Position numbers and translations under genes: made by a program. From Sipunculus nudus (taxonomy: Eukaryota; Annelida; Sipuncula; Golfingiida; Sipunculidae), in contig CM049308.1 in NCBI GenBank assembly GCA_026874595.1, positions 77,610,124-77,674,123 on the forward strand: a stretch of 64,000 bases of DNA. Reading direction: 5' to 3'. The notes under the pieces were generated by a model. It was not told where the DNA came from. It did no database searches and worked only from the letters and a program-made list of their open reading frames with translations. Shown piece after piece: positions 23,622-35,086 of this stretch (positions are counted from its first letter, which is position 1; each line of letters opens with the position of its first letter).

Positions 23622-24479
23622 CTGCAATGACACACTGCCATTATAAGTATTCCTAATACATTGAATCCAATATATGTGTTAATTTCTAACAGTTACTTAA
23701 TACAGCAAATCACAGTCTCTGCATGGCATCTTGAAAATTTTCTGTCTGTGACCTAAATGAACAAGGTAAAGACTTGACCTATCTTTCAATTAAAAATGTC
23801 CTACTTTTTTGATCACCAATGAAACAACATACTGTGGTTGCATTTTTGTTTGTGAGGGTTTCAAATTTGTGATATTTGCAAAAGTGGATTTATCTCATAA
23901 AACAAGTGACCCATGGGTCATGACGCTCAGCTGACTGGGAAGAGATTCGCAAAAGGAAATTTTATCATCAGAATGGTAGTATATACCCATTCAACTGAAG
24001 CATCAAACAGATTAACCAACAGGCCAAGATTTAGTCTGTATTTATATATCTCAAAAATAGAGAAAAATGTGTAAACTTTTAAAACTAGAATACGGGTAAC
24101 CGACAAGTGACTACGTGTATCTGCCAAAATCAGATAGTGAGGCATGGATTGAGTGACAAGGGGAAATAGAGTGAGGTATGTTGCATATTAGCATGGATGT
24201 CTGCAGCCTAAATGTGTATGTAGGTTGTGCCACCTACCACAAATCCAGAAAGCTGTCCAAGTTGTATACACCTGCAAAATTTTAGGCAGAAAAGTCAAAC
24301 CACTACATGTATATGAGCGATTTTTGCCCATGGCAGACAAACAGACAAACACTGTGCAAAAATCTTTGCAGGTAACCCCTCCAGTTTTGTGTATGATAAA
24401 GACCTATGTGAGATCTAAACACATGCACAATTTTGGCCCAATCGGTCAAATGGTTCCTGAGATATGAGCTTGGATGTGT

Positions 24480-25060
24480 CCAGCGTTAACTAGAATGTAG
24501 GTGGCGCCACCTGTCATAAAATCAAGAAAGCTGTCCACGATGTATAAACCTGCAAAATTTTAGGCAGTTATGTCGAACCACTACAGAGAAATGAGTAATT
24601 TTAGGCCACGGCAGACTAACAGACAGACACTGTGCAAACATTGTTACAGGTGGCACCACCATTTTTTGTGTATGTTACAGAGCTATCAAAGGGCTACATT
24701 TGTATAAATTTTATTTCCTGATCGGTCAAACGGTTCCCGAGATATAAGCTTGGATGTCATCAGCGTGAACGTGAATGTAGGTGGCGCCACCTGTCATAAA
24801 ATCAAGAAAGCTATCCTGGATGTATTCACATGACGAATTTCAGGTGAATTAGTCAATTCACTGCAGAGATATGAGTGATTTTAACCCAAGGCAGATGAAC
24901 AGATGGACACTGTGCAAACATGGTTACAGGTGGCGCCACCATTTTTTGTGTATGTTATAAAGCAATCCAAGGGCTACATTTGTATCAATTTTATTTCCTG
25001 ATCGGTCAAACGGTTCCCGAGATATGAGGGTTTATGAGTGGAAACAGACCCACAAATGGA
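24480..25060. repeat. second core type inside the family B element
   Basis: Two ~280-bp units start near 24501 and 24782 with GTAGGTGGCGCCACCTGTCAT and share AAATCAAGAAAGCT. A second palindrome block (CAGGTGGCGCCACCATTTTT) occurs in each. They differ from the 336-bp cores except for the palindrome, and may be a nested relative. Confidence 0.75.
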
Positions 25061-25264
25061 CACTGGATAGAGAGGAAAGGTCAGAGGTCAATGCAAATTG
25101 GTTAGGCACCAGTTCACATGTGACCCGATAATAGGTGTAAGTTTGGGAAAAATAGGTCCATTAGTCTCCGAGGAGCTCTCTGGAAACGAACGCCCCTGCG
25201 GCGGAGGAACTTGGTCAAAAATATAGTATCCGCAAAACTTCGTTTTGGTGGATACAAAAATACA

Positions 25265-28200
25265 GGTGGCTCCACCAGTCTGAAGAAACTAATAAAAACA
25301 CTTAATGGTCAATATCCATGCAAAAAATCATGGTGATCTCTGCATTAGTTATTCAGATACTTCAGTTTTTGTATTAAATTGTCCATTATTCTGAGGGATA
25401 CTTCGGAGTCCTATAGCTTGAAGGATATGGGTAACAGAGACCTAATTTCAAGTTTCCACAGGCACCTTTCATGGGCCTCCTTGCATGACAAGAATGAAGA
25501 TTCTAGGTCCAGTTGTTGCGATTTGTACCCTGTTGACAGATAACCACATTTTTAAAGGTCTCAAAAAAAAGAAAAAAATTCGTAAAAATTTGAAAAAAAA
25601 ATAGAGGTGGCACACCCAGTCTGCAGAAACTGATGGAACAGCTCATGATCAATATGTATGCCGAAAATCATGACCATCAGTGTTGTAGTTATTGAAATAC
25701 TGCAGTTTTTGTATCAAATTTTCCATTATTCTGGGGGGGGGGGGGGTATTTTGGACCCATACAGCTTAAAGAATATGGGTAACAGAGACCTAATTTCAAG
25801 TTTCCATGGAGACTTTTCATGGGTCTCCCTGTGTGTCAAGAATGAAGATTCTTGGTCCAGTTTTTATGATTTGTGCCCTGTTAACAGATGTTCATATCTT
25901 TAAAGGTCCCAAAAATACAGAAAAATTTCGTAAAAAAAAACGAACAAATACAGGTGGTGCCACCAGTCTGCAGAAACTTATGAAACACTCCATGATCAAT
26001 ATCCATGCAAACAATTATGGTTATCTCTGCATTAGTTGTTCAGTTACTTTAGCTTTTGTATCAAATTTTCCATTATTCTGAGCTGTACTTTGGAGTGCCA
26101 TAGCTCAAAGGATATGGGTAACAGAGACCAAATTTCAGGTTTCCATGGAGACTTATCATGGGTCTCCCTGTGTGTCAAGAACGAAGATTCTAGGTCCAGT
26201 TGTTACGATTTGTACCCTGTTGACAGATAACTACATCCTTAAAGGTCTCAAAAATGGAGAAAACAATTCGTGAACATTGAAAAATACAGGTGGCGCCACC
26301 AGTCTGCACAAACTGATGAAACATCTCATGATCAATATGTATGTCGAAAATCATGACAATCAGTGATGTAGTTAATGAGATATTGAAGTTTTTGTATGAA
26401 ATTTTTGACTATTCTGGGGGGTAATTTTGGGCCCCATAGCTCGAAGGATATGGGTAACAGAGACCTAATTTCTGGTTTCCATGGAGACTTTTCATAGGTC
26501 TCTCAGTGTGTCGAAAATGAAGATTCTAAGTCCAGTCGTTACGATTTGTGCCACGCTAACAGATGACAGCATCCTCAAAGGTCTCAAAAATAGAGGGAAA
26601 AATAGTAAAAAATCAAACAGTACAGGTGGCGCCACCAGTCTGCAGGAACTGATCTAACATCTCATGATCAATATGTATGCCAAAAATGAAGACCATCAGT
26701 GATGTAGTTATTGAGATATTGAAGTTTTTGTATGAAATTTTTTACTATTCTGGGTGGTATTTTGGGGCCCCATAGCTCAAAGGATATGGGTAACAGAGAC
26801 CTAATTTCTGGTTTCCATGGAGACTTATCATGGGTCTCCCTGTGTGTCAAGAACAAAGATTCTAGGTCCAGTCGTTACGATTTGTACCCTGTTGACAGAT
26901 AACTACATCCTTAAAGGTCTCAAAAATGGAGAAAACAATTCGTGAACATTGAAAAATACAGGTGGCGCCACCAGTCTGCACAAACTGATGAAACATCTCA
27001 TGATCAATATGTATGTCGAAAATCATGACCATCAGTGATGTAGTTAATGAGATATTGAAGTTTTTGTATGAAATTTTTGACTATTCTGGGGGGTAATTTT
27101 GGGCCCCATAGCTCGAAGGATATGGGTAACAGAGACCTAATTTCTGGTTTCCATGGAGACTTTTCATAGGTCTCTCAGTGTTTCGAAAATGAAGATTCTA
27201 GGTCCAGTCGTTACGATTTGTGCCACGCTAACAGATGACAGCATCCTCAAAGGTCTCAAAAATAGAGGAAAAAATCGTAAAAAATCAAACAGTACAGGTG
27301 GCGCCACCAGTCTGCAGGAACTGATCGAACATCTCATGATCAATATGTATGCCAAAAATGAAGACCATCAGTGATGTAGTTATTGAGATATTGAAGTTTT
27401 TGTATGAAATTTTTTACTATTCTGGGTGGTATTTTGGGGCCCCATAGCTCAAAGGATATGGGTAACAGAGACCTAATTTCTGGTTTCCATGGAGACTTAT
27501 CATGGGTCTCCCTGTGTGTCAAGAACAAAGATTCTAGGTCCAGTCGTTACGATTTGTACCCTGTTGACAGATAACTACATCCTTAAAGGTCTCAAAAATG
27601 GAGAAAACAATTCGTGAACATTGAAAAATACAGGTGGCACCACCAGTCTGCACAAACTGATGAAACATCTCATGATCAATATGTATGTCGAAAATCATGA
27701 CCATCAGTGATGTAGTTAATGAGATATTGAAGTTTTTGTATGAAATTTTTGACTATTCTGGGGGGTAATTTTGGGCCCCATAGCTCGAAGGATATGGGTA
27801 ACAGAGACCTAATTTCTGGTTTCCATGGAGACTTTTCATAGGTCTCTCAGTGTTTCGAAAATGAAGATTCTAGGTCCAGTCGTTACGATTTGTGCCACGC
27901 TAACAGATGACAGCATCCTCAAAGGTCTCAAAAATAGAGGAAAAAATCGTAAAAAATCAAACAGTACAGGTGGCGCCACCAGTCTGCAGGAACTGATCGA
28001 ACATCTCATGATCAATATGTATGCCAAAAATGAAGACCATCAGTGATGTAGTTATTGAGATATTGAAGTTTTTGTATGAAATTTTTTACTATTCTGGGTG
28101 GTATTTTGGGGCCCCATAGCTCAAAGGATATGGGTAACAGAGACCTAATTTCTGGTTTCCATGGAGACTTATCATGGGTCTCCCTGTGTGTCAAGAACAA

Positions 28201-29985
28201 AGATTCTAGGTCCAGTCGTTACGATTTGTACCCTGTTGACAGATAACTACATCCTTAAAGGTCTCAAAAATGGAGAAAACAATTCGTGAACATTGAAAAA
28301 TACAGGTGGCGCCACCAGTCTGCACAAACTGATGAAACATCTCATGATCAATATGTATGTCGAAAATCATGACCATCAGTGATGTAGTCAATGAGATATT
28401 GAAGTTTTTGTATGAAATTTTTGACTATTCTGGGGGGTAATTTTGGGCCCCATAGCTCGAAGGATATGGGTAACAGAGACCTAATTTCTGGTTTCCATGG
28501 AGACTTTTCATAGGTCTCTCAGTGTTTCGAAAATGAAGATTCTAGGTCCAGTCGTTACGATTTGTGCCACGCTTACAGATGACAGCATCCTCAAAGGTCT
28601 CAAAAATAGAGGAAAAAATCGTAAAAAATCAAACAGTACAGGTGGCGCCACCAGTCTGCAGGAACTGATCGAACATCTCATGATCAATATGTATGCCAAA
28701 AATGAAGACCATCAGTGATGTAGTTATTGAGATATTGAAGTTTTTGTATGAAATTTTTTACTATTCTGGGTGGTATTTTGGGGCCCCATAGCTCAAAGGA
28801 TATGGGTAACAGAGACCTAATTTCTGGTTTCCATGGAGACTTATCATGGGTCTCCCTGTGTGTCAAGAACAAAGATTCTAGGTCCAGTCGTTACGATTTG
28901 TACCCTGTTGACAGATAACTACATCCTTAAAGGTCTCAAAAATGGAGAAAACAATTCGTGAACATTAAAAAATACAGGTGGCGCCACCAGTCTGCACAAA
29001 CTGATGAAACATCTCATGATCAATATGTATGTCGAAAATCATGACCATCAGTGATGTAGTTAATGAGATATTGAAGTTTTTGTATGAAATTTTTGACTAT
29101 TCTGGGGGGTAATTTTGGGCCCCATAGCTCGAAGGATATGGGTAACAGAGACCTAATTTCTGGTTTCCATGGAGACTTTTCATAGGTCTCTCAGTGTGTC
29201 GAAAATGAAGATTCTAGGTCCAGTCGTTACGATTTGTGCCACGCTAACAGATGACAGCATCCTCAAAGGTCTCAAAAATAGAGGAAAAAATCGTAAAAAA
29301 TCAAACAGTACAGGTGGCGCCACCAGTCTGCAGGAACTGATCAAACATCTCATGATCAATATGTATGCCAAAAATGAAGAACATCAGTGATGTAGTTATT
29401 GAGATATTGAAATTTTTGTATGAACTTTTTTACTATTCTGGGGGGTACTTTGGGGCCCCATAGCTCAAAGGATATGGGTAACAGAGACCTAATTTCTGGT
29501 TTCCAAGGAGATTTTTCATGGACCTCTCAGTGTGTCAAGAATTAAGATTCTAAGTCCAGTCTTTATGATTTGTGCCTTGTTAACAGATGTTCACATTTTT
29601 AAAGGTCTCAAAAATAGAGAAAAAAATTCGTAAAAAATCGAAAAATACAGGTGGCGCCACCAGTCTGCAGGAAGTGATGTAACATCTCATGATCAATATG
29701 CATGCCAAAAATCATGACCATCAGTCAAGTAGTTAATGAGATATTGAAGTTTTTGTATGAAATTTTTGACTTTTCTGGGGGGTACTTTGGGGCCACATAG
29801 CTCGAAGGATATGGGTAACAGAGACCTAATTTCTGGTTTCCAAGGAGATTTTTTATGGACCTCTCAGAATCCCAAGTTACAAGGTTCTAGGTCCAGCGGT
29901 TACGATTTGTGCCTGGTTAACGGACGGACAGACGGACAGACGGACAGACGGACGGACAGACGGACAGACGGACAAAGAGTGATCG
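25265..29985. repeat. 336-bp monomers organised as a 672-bp higher-order repeat
   Basis: Each unit has GGTGGCGCCACC, a 12-bp palindrome, or a near variant. Landmarks fall at 25265, 25606, 25953, 26289, 26625, 26961, 27297, 27633, 27969, 28305, 28641, 28977, 29313 and 29650. Spacing is exactly 336 from 25953 to 29313. Alternate units match best, so the true period there is 672 bp, almost without differences between copies. Confidence 0.95.
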
Positions 29986-30018
29986 CTATAGCTCAGATGA
30001 CTTTCAGTCAGCTGAGCT

Positions 30019-30816
30019 AATAAAACCTTTGTGAATATGAGGTCCCATTATCAAAAACAAGGTTGAAAAGTTAAAAGGTTGACATTATGAATAAAAATAG
30101 ATTGTGCAAGTTCAAAGATTGATATTTTAATTGATATTAGATCCAATTGTGTGCCTTTAACGAACAATTCCTCTTGTTAATAAGATTGTGTGCACATAAT
30201 GTTTGATATAATCATTTCACATCATAATGGTTATAAACGCTGTATATAGGTCATATGTATTGTGACATTGTGGAAATGGAACCCTTGCAAAACGATGAAA
30301 AAATGAAAATTGCAAAATTTTAACCCTGCGTATACAAAACCAACCTCAGTATTACAGTTAAAAACTTGAAGCACAGATGTATGATGGTAAAAGGAATGGT
30401 GTGTTGGGTATACTATGAATGAAAAAGATCATGTTCCAGTTATTTCAATTTAAACTGAGTGAGTATTATAATAGAAACATGACAAGCATGTCCTAAGTAA
30501 ACCCATTTATTTAGTAATAAAATTGTCGGTGGGGACAGGACCACCTTTGCCAGACTCAGGACTAAACTTGTTGAACAAAACACATAACAAGTGACCTCTT
30601 CTGTGAACCAGCATGGGTCATATTGATCTTTTATTTCTATGAAAGGTTTCAATTTTCAATAACATATATTAATTTACAATAAAAACTGTCTGTATCTATT
30701 GAGGAAGCCATCAAAGACCATCAGGGAAGACAAATCAATTAAGACTGATTACAAGTATGAAAGATAATTCTAGCTATGAGAGTCTCCATGTAAACTTTAC
30801 AAAGGCAAAACCATAC
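30019..30816. other. intron stretch between family B element and exon 18
   Basis: A+T-rich. Nothing recognised on either strand. Confidence 0.6.
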
Positions 30817-30993
30817 CAGGTTTCAGTGGTTCAATGCACTTTCTTTCACATCTCTCCTTGCTCTTAAAGTTGTTCCTGTTTCCAAGGCAGCCTCCATACA
30901 TAAACTTCTGACATTCCCTCTTCTTATAGTTGTAGTAGTATCGTGTCAATGAGCTCCTGCATCTTCCATTGGATTTGGCCAGGTAGCAAACAG
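30817..30993 (-). CDS. PAPLN: papilin exon 18: Kunitz domain K2
   Basis: A 177-bp phase 1-1 exon, donor CCTG|GTATGG. Six cysteines and FMYGGCLGNRNNF are present. The loop is GRC-R-SS, P1 Arg with Ser at P1'. The surface is very basic (YNYKKREC, FKSKERCERKC), which could favour binding to heparan sulphate; that is inference. Confidence 0.95.
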
Positions 30994-31329
30994 CTGAAAA
31001 GGTATAACTGCAGTAGTGCTGATTTGTTCTCCTGTTACCATTCAAGGCTAACATTCGTTTTCTTTATACAGTTTAGAGGACAGATATCAACACAAATTTT
31101 ACATTACAACTCACTGGTAAAAAGGGGCAACAATAGTTTACATCTAACTTTATTTTCAATAAATATGTAGTATATTAGCCATAAAAAAGGTGTCTAAAAT
31201 GGTTCTTACATAATATTCATTAAGTAATTCAAATAATTTTTTTTTCTCACCCTTCTATCAACCATGCTTCAATTTTAAGTAAAGCTATGATAGTTTTAAT
31301 AGCCAGAAAGTCTTTCTTTCAAGAGAGAT

Positions 31330-32473
31330 CAGGGGCGTAGCCAAGGGGGGGCCGCAGGGGGCCATGCCCCCCCCCCCCTCCGCATCTGGTCGCATCAAGT
31401 ACTCTCCGTCCTTTCGGAATTTCACTTAATCTAATACATATATATATACATATATATATGCGCATGAAATCAGTGGCGGATTTATGCTATCAGTGATGGT
31501 TCCAGAGGGGGCGCCTTCGGCGCGCGGCCCCCTGCTGAGCTGCAAAATCTCTCATTTTTTCTAATTTCTGATTTTTGTGATTAATTTTCGTTTTTCATAT
31601 TTCTTATTATTAACATGCAATTAGACTTTATCTAAATTATCTGCAGTTACAATTACTATCAAATTTATTAGTTGAGTATAAGGGTATTTATGAACAGCTG
31701 CAGAACAACTGCAGATCGATCGAGCACCGGGCCCTGGTTGGGGTCGACCCTGAACAATCTTACAGCTCCTCTGGTGAAACCGGTACTGAAACTCGCGATC
31801 TGTGCTGAGCTCTTAGGAGTCCTGTGTGCTGTCGAGACCACGGAACCCGGTAAAATGCAAAGTTTAACATAATAATTCATCTTATCAGTTATTTTACGGC
31901 GAGCATTACATTTAAAAGATAACAGTTTGATAGTTACAAACGTGATTGCGCTTTCGCGCCATGGACTCTTTTGAAAACGATTGAAATTTTATATCCTAAT
32001 TTTGAAGAAATATAAATACTAAATATGGAACCTCTCTGCAGTTTGACTACATAACGCAAAGACATAAGGGAACAGTTTTTAAGGAACAGGAAATCCTATT
32101 TTTTGGTGAAAATTGCCTCAAAATGTTCTCTTTACATTGTATATTAAAAAATTTCCAAATATGTGAGGGGGAAACCCCCTCCCATACCCTCCCCATGTAC
32201 CTGTAACTAACCTTAATTAAACCATGGTTCATAATTGAAAATAAAAAAATATATATTTTCATACACTAAAATATATAAAGTATAGTAAAAATAAGAATAA
32301 TAATATAATAATAATATACATGTATATATACTTTTATATATAAACATTTTCATATTACCCATACTTGCATATTAGTGCCCCCCCCCCCCCCCCCCCCCCC
32401 ACCGGTTTTTGAATTTCTTGATCTGCCACTGATGATGGCCCCCTCCTCTCCCTCAATCCTGGCTACGCCCCTG
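31330..32473. mobile_element. outer element with CAGGGGCGTAGCCA inverted ends, split by an insertion
   Basis: Left end CAGGGGCGTAGCCA, right end TGGCTACGCCCCTG, a perfect 14-bp inverted repeat, flanked by GAT on both sides. The G/C-rich outer arms contain poly-C and poly-G tracts. This end sequence is of the CAGGGGCG type common in hAT-like MITEs, but the 3-bp flank does not show the 8-bp duplication hAT elements make. Confidence 0.7.
31471..32431. mobile_element. inner element with CAGTGGCRGAT inverted ends, nested in the outer one
   Basis: Left end CAGTGGCGGATTTA, right end ATCTGCCACTG. It contains a G/C-rich segment (about 31690-31860) open in both strands, A+T-rich microsatellites and a poly-C run at 32378-32400. 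No transposase motif is recognised. Confidence 0.6.
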
Positions 32474-32849
32474 GATCCTGCCTAGTTCCATCATAATGAA
32501 AATTCTCCTTGTTTAACATGAGAAGAGATCGTTCACTGAAATGATCTAATGAAAGTTTTATCTACACTGACCCTAAAGGGACTCCGCATACACTCCTACA
32601 AGATAAATACCACTGCTTGGAAAGATTTAATTGACAGACAGTGTTAGAATATGTATAATCTTTAGCTAATTCAAGCATGCTCTTGAGACTCCCTTATTTT
32701 TGTGTACCAGCAAATAGAAATGTCCTTTCTATTTGTGCTTTATAAATGAAATGAATCATCCATCACTTTGAGATTTTTCCTCTATTTATAATTCCCAAAT
32801 CTTCTTAATTTGATCTTGTTTGTCCTTTACAATACCATAACACACTCAC

Positions 32850-33026
32850 CAAGTCCATCAGGCTGAACACATGCCTTGCGACACTCTTGTCTTGTGTTGA
32901 AGCGATTGTTGTTTCCTCCACATCCTCCATACCAGAAACGTGTGCAGTCCCCAAAGGTGCTGTCATAGTACCATTTTACTGAGAAGTTCCTGCATGGCCC
33001 AGTCTCTCTGGCCAGAGAGCAGGACA
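32850..33026 (-). CDS. PAPLN: papilin exon 17: Kunitz domain K1
   Basis: A 177-bp phase 1-1 exon with all six Kunitz cysteines and YGGCGGNNNRF. The reactive loop is GPC-R-NFS: P1 Arg suits trypsin-like proteases, but P1' is Asn inside an N-F-S sequon, so glycosylation may mask the loop. Upstream intronic codons give a false hydrophobic start in the long ORF; the real exon begins after TTTTCAG. Confidence 0.95.
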
Positions 33027-33345
33027 CTGAAAAGAGTGAACTCAAGCTTAATAATAGCAGATCCAAGATTATACTTAGGAATTTTTATATAAATATATTA
33101 ATTTTCAATGTAGTTAGCAGTGTTTTTCTTTAAAATGGAATTACTATGACCAATCCATCTGTGCACAACAAGAAAAGAATAAACTGTTAGGCCAAAAAAA
33201 AAAAAGAAAAAGTATGGTTCTCAGACACTGCCCGCGTCAATTTTAACCCCCTGCATTTTATTTTTCATAAATATATACATATATGAAATGAATCAACATG
33301 GAATGTACGAGGTAATATACAGGATTTGAGAATAATTTTCCTTAC

Positions 33346-33963
33346 GTGGTTGCTTTACAATCGTTGGACATCCAGCATTACTTGGTCCTTTGGCTCTAGT
33401 TTTACCATCTGGACAGCAGCCATATGCACTGTCCTTGCACGTGTACATGTATTTCACACCGTCATCACACCCCTTGAAATTCTTGCCTGCTGCTACAGTG
33501 GCGCCATCTAGGCAGCATCCATAGGAGGTCTTATCACAAGACGGCACATACTGCATCAAGTCACAACCTAAATAGTTAAAACCCTGAGCTGTAGTGTTTC
33601 CATCGGGGCAGCACCCATATCGAGTACTTTCACATCCTCCAAGTGTGATACTCTCCTTGCAACCCTTGAAGTCTGGGCCGACAGCAGCAGATTTTCCATC
33701 AGGGCAACAACCAAACTTGGTAGCAGCACATTTTTCCAGTACTCGAGGGCATCCTTGGTTGTTTGGGCCTTCTGCAGCTGTGACACCATCAGGGCAACAG
33801 CCATGTAAACCATTGAGGCAGGACACTGAAATGCTTGTATCATCACACCCCTCCTCGTCAGGTCCAGTGGCAAAAGTCATGCCATCAGGACAACAGCCAT
33901 ATAGAGACTCCTTGCAGTCTTCTCCAGACCCTTCTATGTCCTCACAGCCTTTGTTGTCAACAC
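33346..33963 (-). CDS. PAPLN: papilin exon 16: six GCCPDG repeats (5-10)
   Basis: A 618-bp phase 1-1 exon encoding 206 residues, the longest coding exon in the window. It holds six units with cores LYGCCPDG, LHGCCPDG, KFGCCPDG, RYGCCPDG, SYGCCLDG and AYGCCPDG, each followed by an A-x-G and a GC about ten residues on. The lack of introns inside the block, against two units per exon upstream, suggests later tandem growth within one exon. The end KQPRKE beyond the donor C|GTAAGG is intronic. Confidence 0.93.
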
Positions 33964-34398
33964 CTGCAACAATGTTTCTATGGTTTAAATAAAACAGAGT
34001 TAACTACACAGAAAATTTCATTCTTTTTTCACTTTCTGATAGACATAATCTTCTTTAAAAAACTGAGTGACACGTACACCAATGAATTTATTTATATTAT
34101 TGGAAACAACTACCATTGTACAGGTGTCCATACATGAAAAATATGGATATATCTTTGGACATTCGTTATTAAACAAATTTCTCATTCACATTTAATAGTT
34201 TATATTCATTTACAACCTGGCTTTAAATTCTGATATGATTTCTTGCTGTCTTTGACCCTGAAGATGCACAATGATTTACATTCTCCTGGCTCTAACTTAA
34301 CATCAAATTACTCCATTTTCAGACAAACTTAACACAAGCTACCTTAAGGGATTGTCAATTGTCACAAATTCTACATCTTAATTAACCTGGTAACTGAC

Positions 34399-34531
34399 CA
34401 TTGGCAGGTGTCTTGCCATCCTTACAGCATCCAAATGCATAGTCTGAGCAAGGGTGGACGACAGGGCAGCCCTTGTTCCTGTAGCCACCTGCAGGTGTCT
34501 TACCATCTGGACAACAGCCAAACTGTGTGGC
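34399..34531 (-). CDS. PAPLN: papilin exon 15: GCCPDG repeats 3 and 4
   Basis: A 133-bp exon, phase 0 in and phase 1 out. It encodes ATQFGCCPDGKTPAGG and CSDYAFGCCKDGKTPANG. Joining the AATG|GTCAGT donor to exon 16 gives KTPANG-VDNKGC, exactly the repeat consensus. A second phase-1 donor 12 bp further on (CCAG|GTTAAT) would insert QLPG. Intron positions here differ in phase from those in the Kunitz region. Confidence 0.88.
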
Positions 34532-34884
34532 CTGGAAAAAGAACAGAAACTTCAAACGTGTATCATGTTGAAGATTTTAATAGGATTATTATTACAAATT
34601 AAATTTTAGGGACGCTATTAATGTCTGGTTAAACAAATTTCATCCAGGTTTGTTAACTTAAAGAAGATGTATCAAAGTTAGCCCTCATACTTATTCACAA
34701 AACCATCAAAAACCTCCAAGGGTGAAAGGGATTTATGGAGAGTCATAAAAGCTTAATGTGCAAATCTGTCAATGAGAATTTGAGGTTAGGGAAATGTTTC
34801 CAAGATGTAAGATTAAATTGAATAATAAGCTTGAGGATCAAAAGTATATATGCAAAATGAAATCCTCTGAACACCTAAGATGTG

Positions 34885-35051
34885 CAGTGGAACCCTACAA
34901 TTTCGACACCTTTGGGACTGACCAAAGTGGTAATTTGGGGGTGGTCACAATTGTGAAATTCTAAGTAACCTAGATCATATATTGAAAACCAAGAAAAATG
35001 GTGTAATTGGTGGTAGCAATTGTGGGGTGGTCACAAGGTGGGTTTCAACTG
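34885..35051. mobile_element. MITE related to that at 12224, degraded target site
   Basis: Left end CAGTGGAACCC, right end GGGTTTCAACTG followed by TA. The interior shares the style of the 12.2-kb copy (alternating GTGGTC-like blocks). The left flank is TG rather than TA, so it is an older copy. Confidence 0.6.
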
Positions 35052-35086
35052 TACATTACTAAATGATTTTGTTTTAGTGTACTTAC

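Larger units (their letters stand above)
23907..30018. mobile_element. 6.1-kb family B element with amplified tandem cores (pearl/Helentron-like)
   Basis: The left end has the perfect palindrome TGACCCATGGGTCA followed by ATGACGCTCAGCTGA. The right end has a (GACGGACA)n tract at about 29930-29975 and a hairpin with arms AGCTCAGATGAC and GTCAGCTGAGCT around TTTCA. Between them are diverged units (24.2-25.1 kb) and then fourteen ~336-bp cores. No transposase is seen, so it is non-autonomous. The resemblance to bivalve pearl elements and Helentron-derived elements is from general knowledge of their layout. Confidence 0.8.
32474..34398. other. introns flanking exons 16 and 17
   Basis: 32474-32849, 33027-33345 and 33964-34398 show no feature beyond splice signals and a poly-A tract near 33195. 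Confidence 0.55.

Noticed and set aside
27153-29390. Repeated 73- and 62-codon open frames every 672 bp
   Set aside because: They are copies of the higher-order repeat read in frame; copies do not resemble any protein and overlap on both strands.
33594-33992. 132-codon plus-strand open frame
   Set aside because: It is the antisense shadow of the six-repeat GCCPDG exon.
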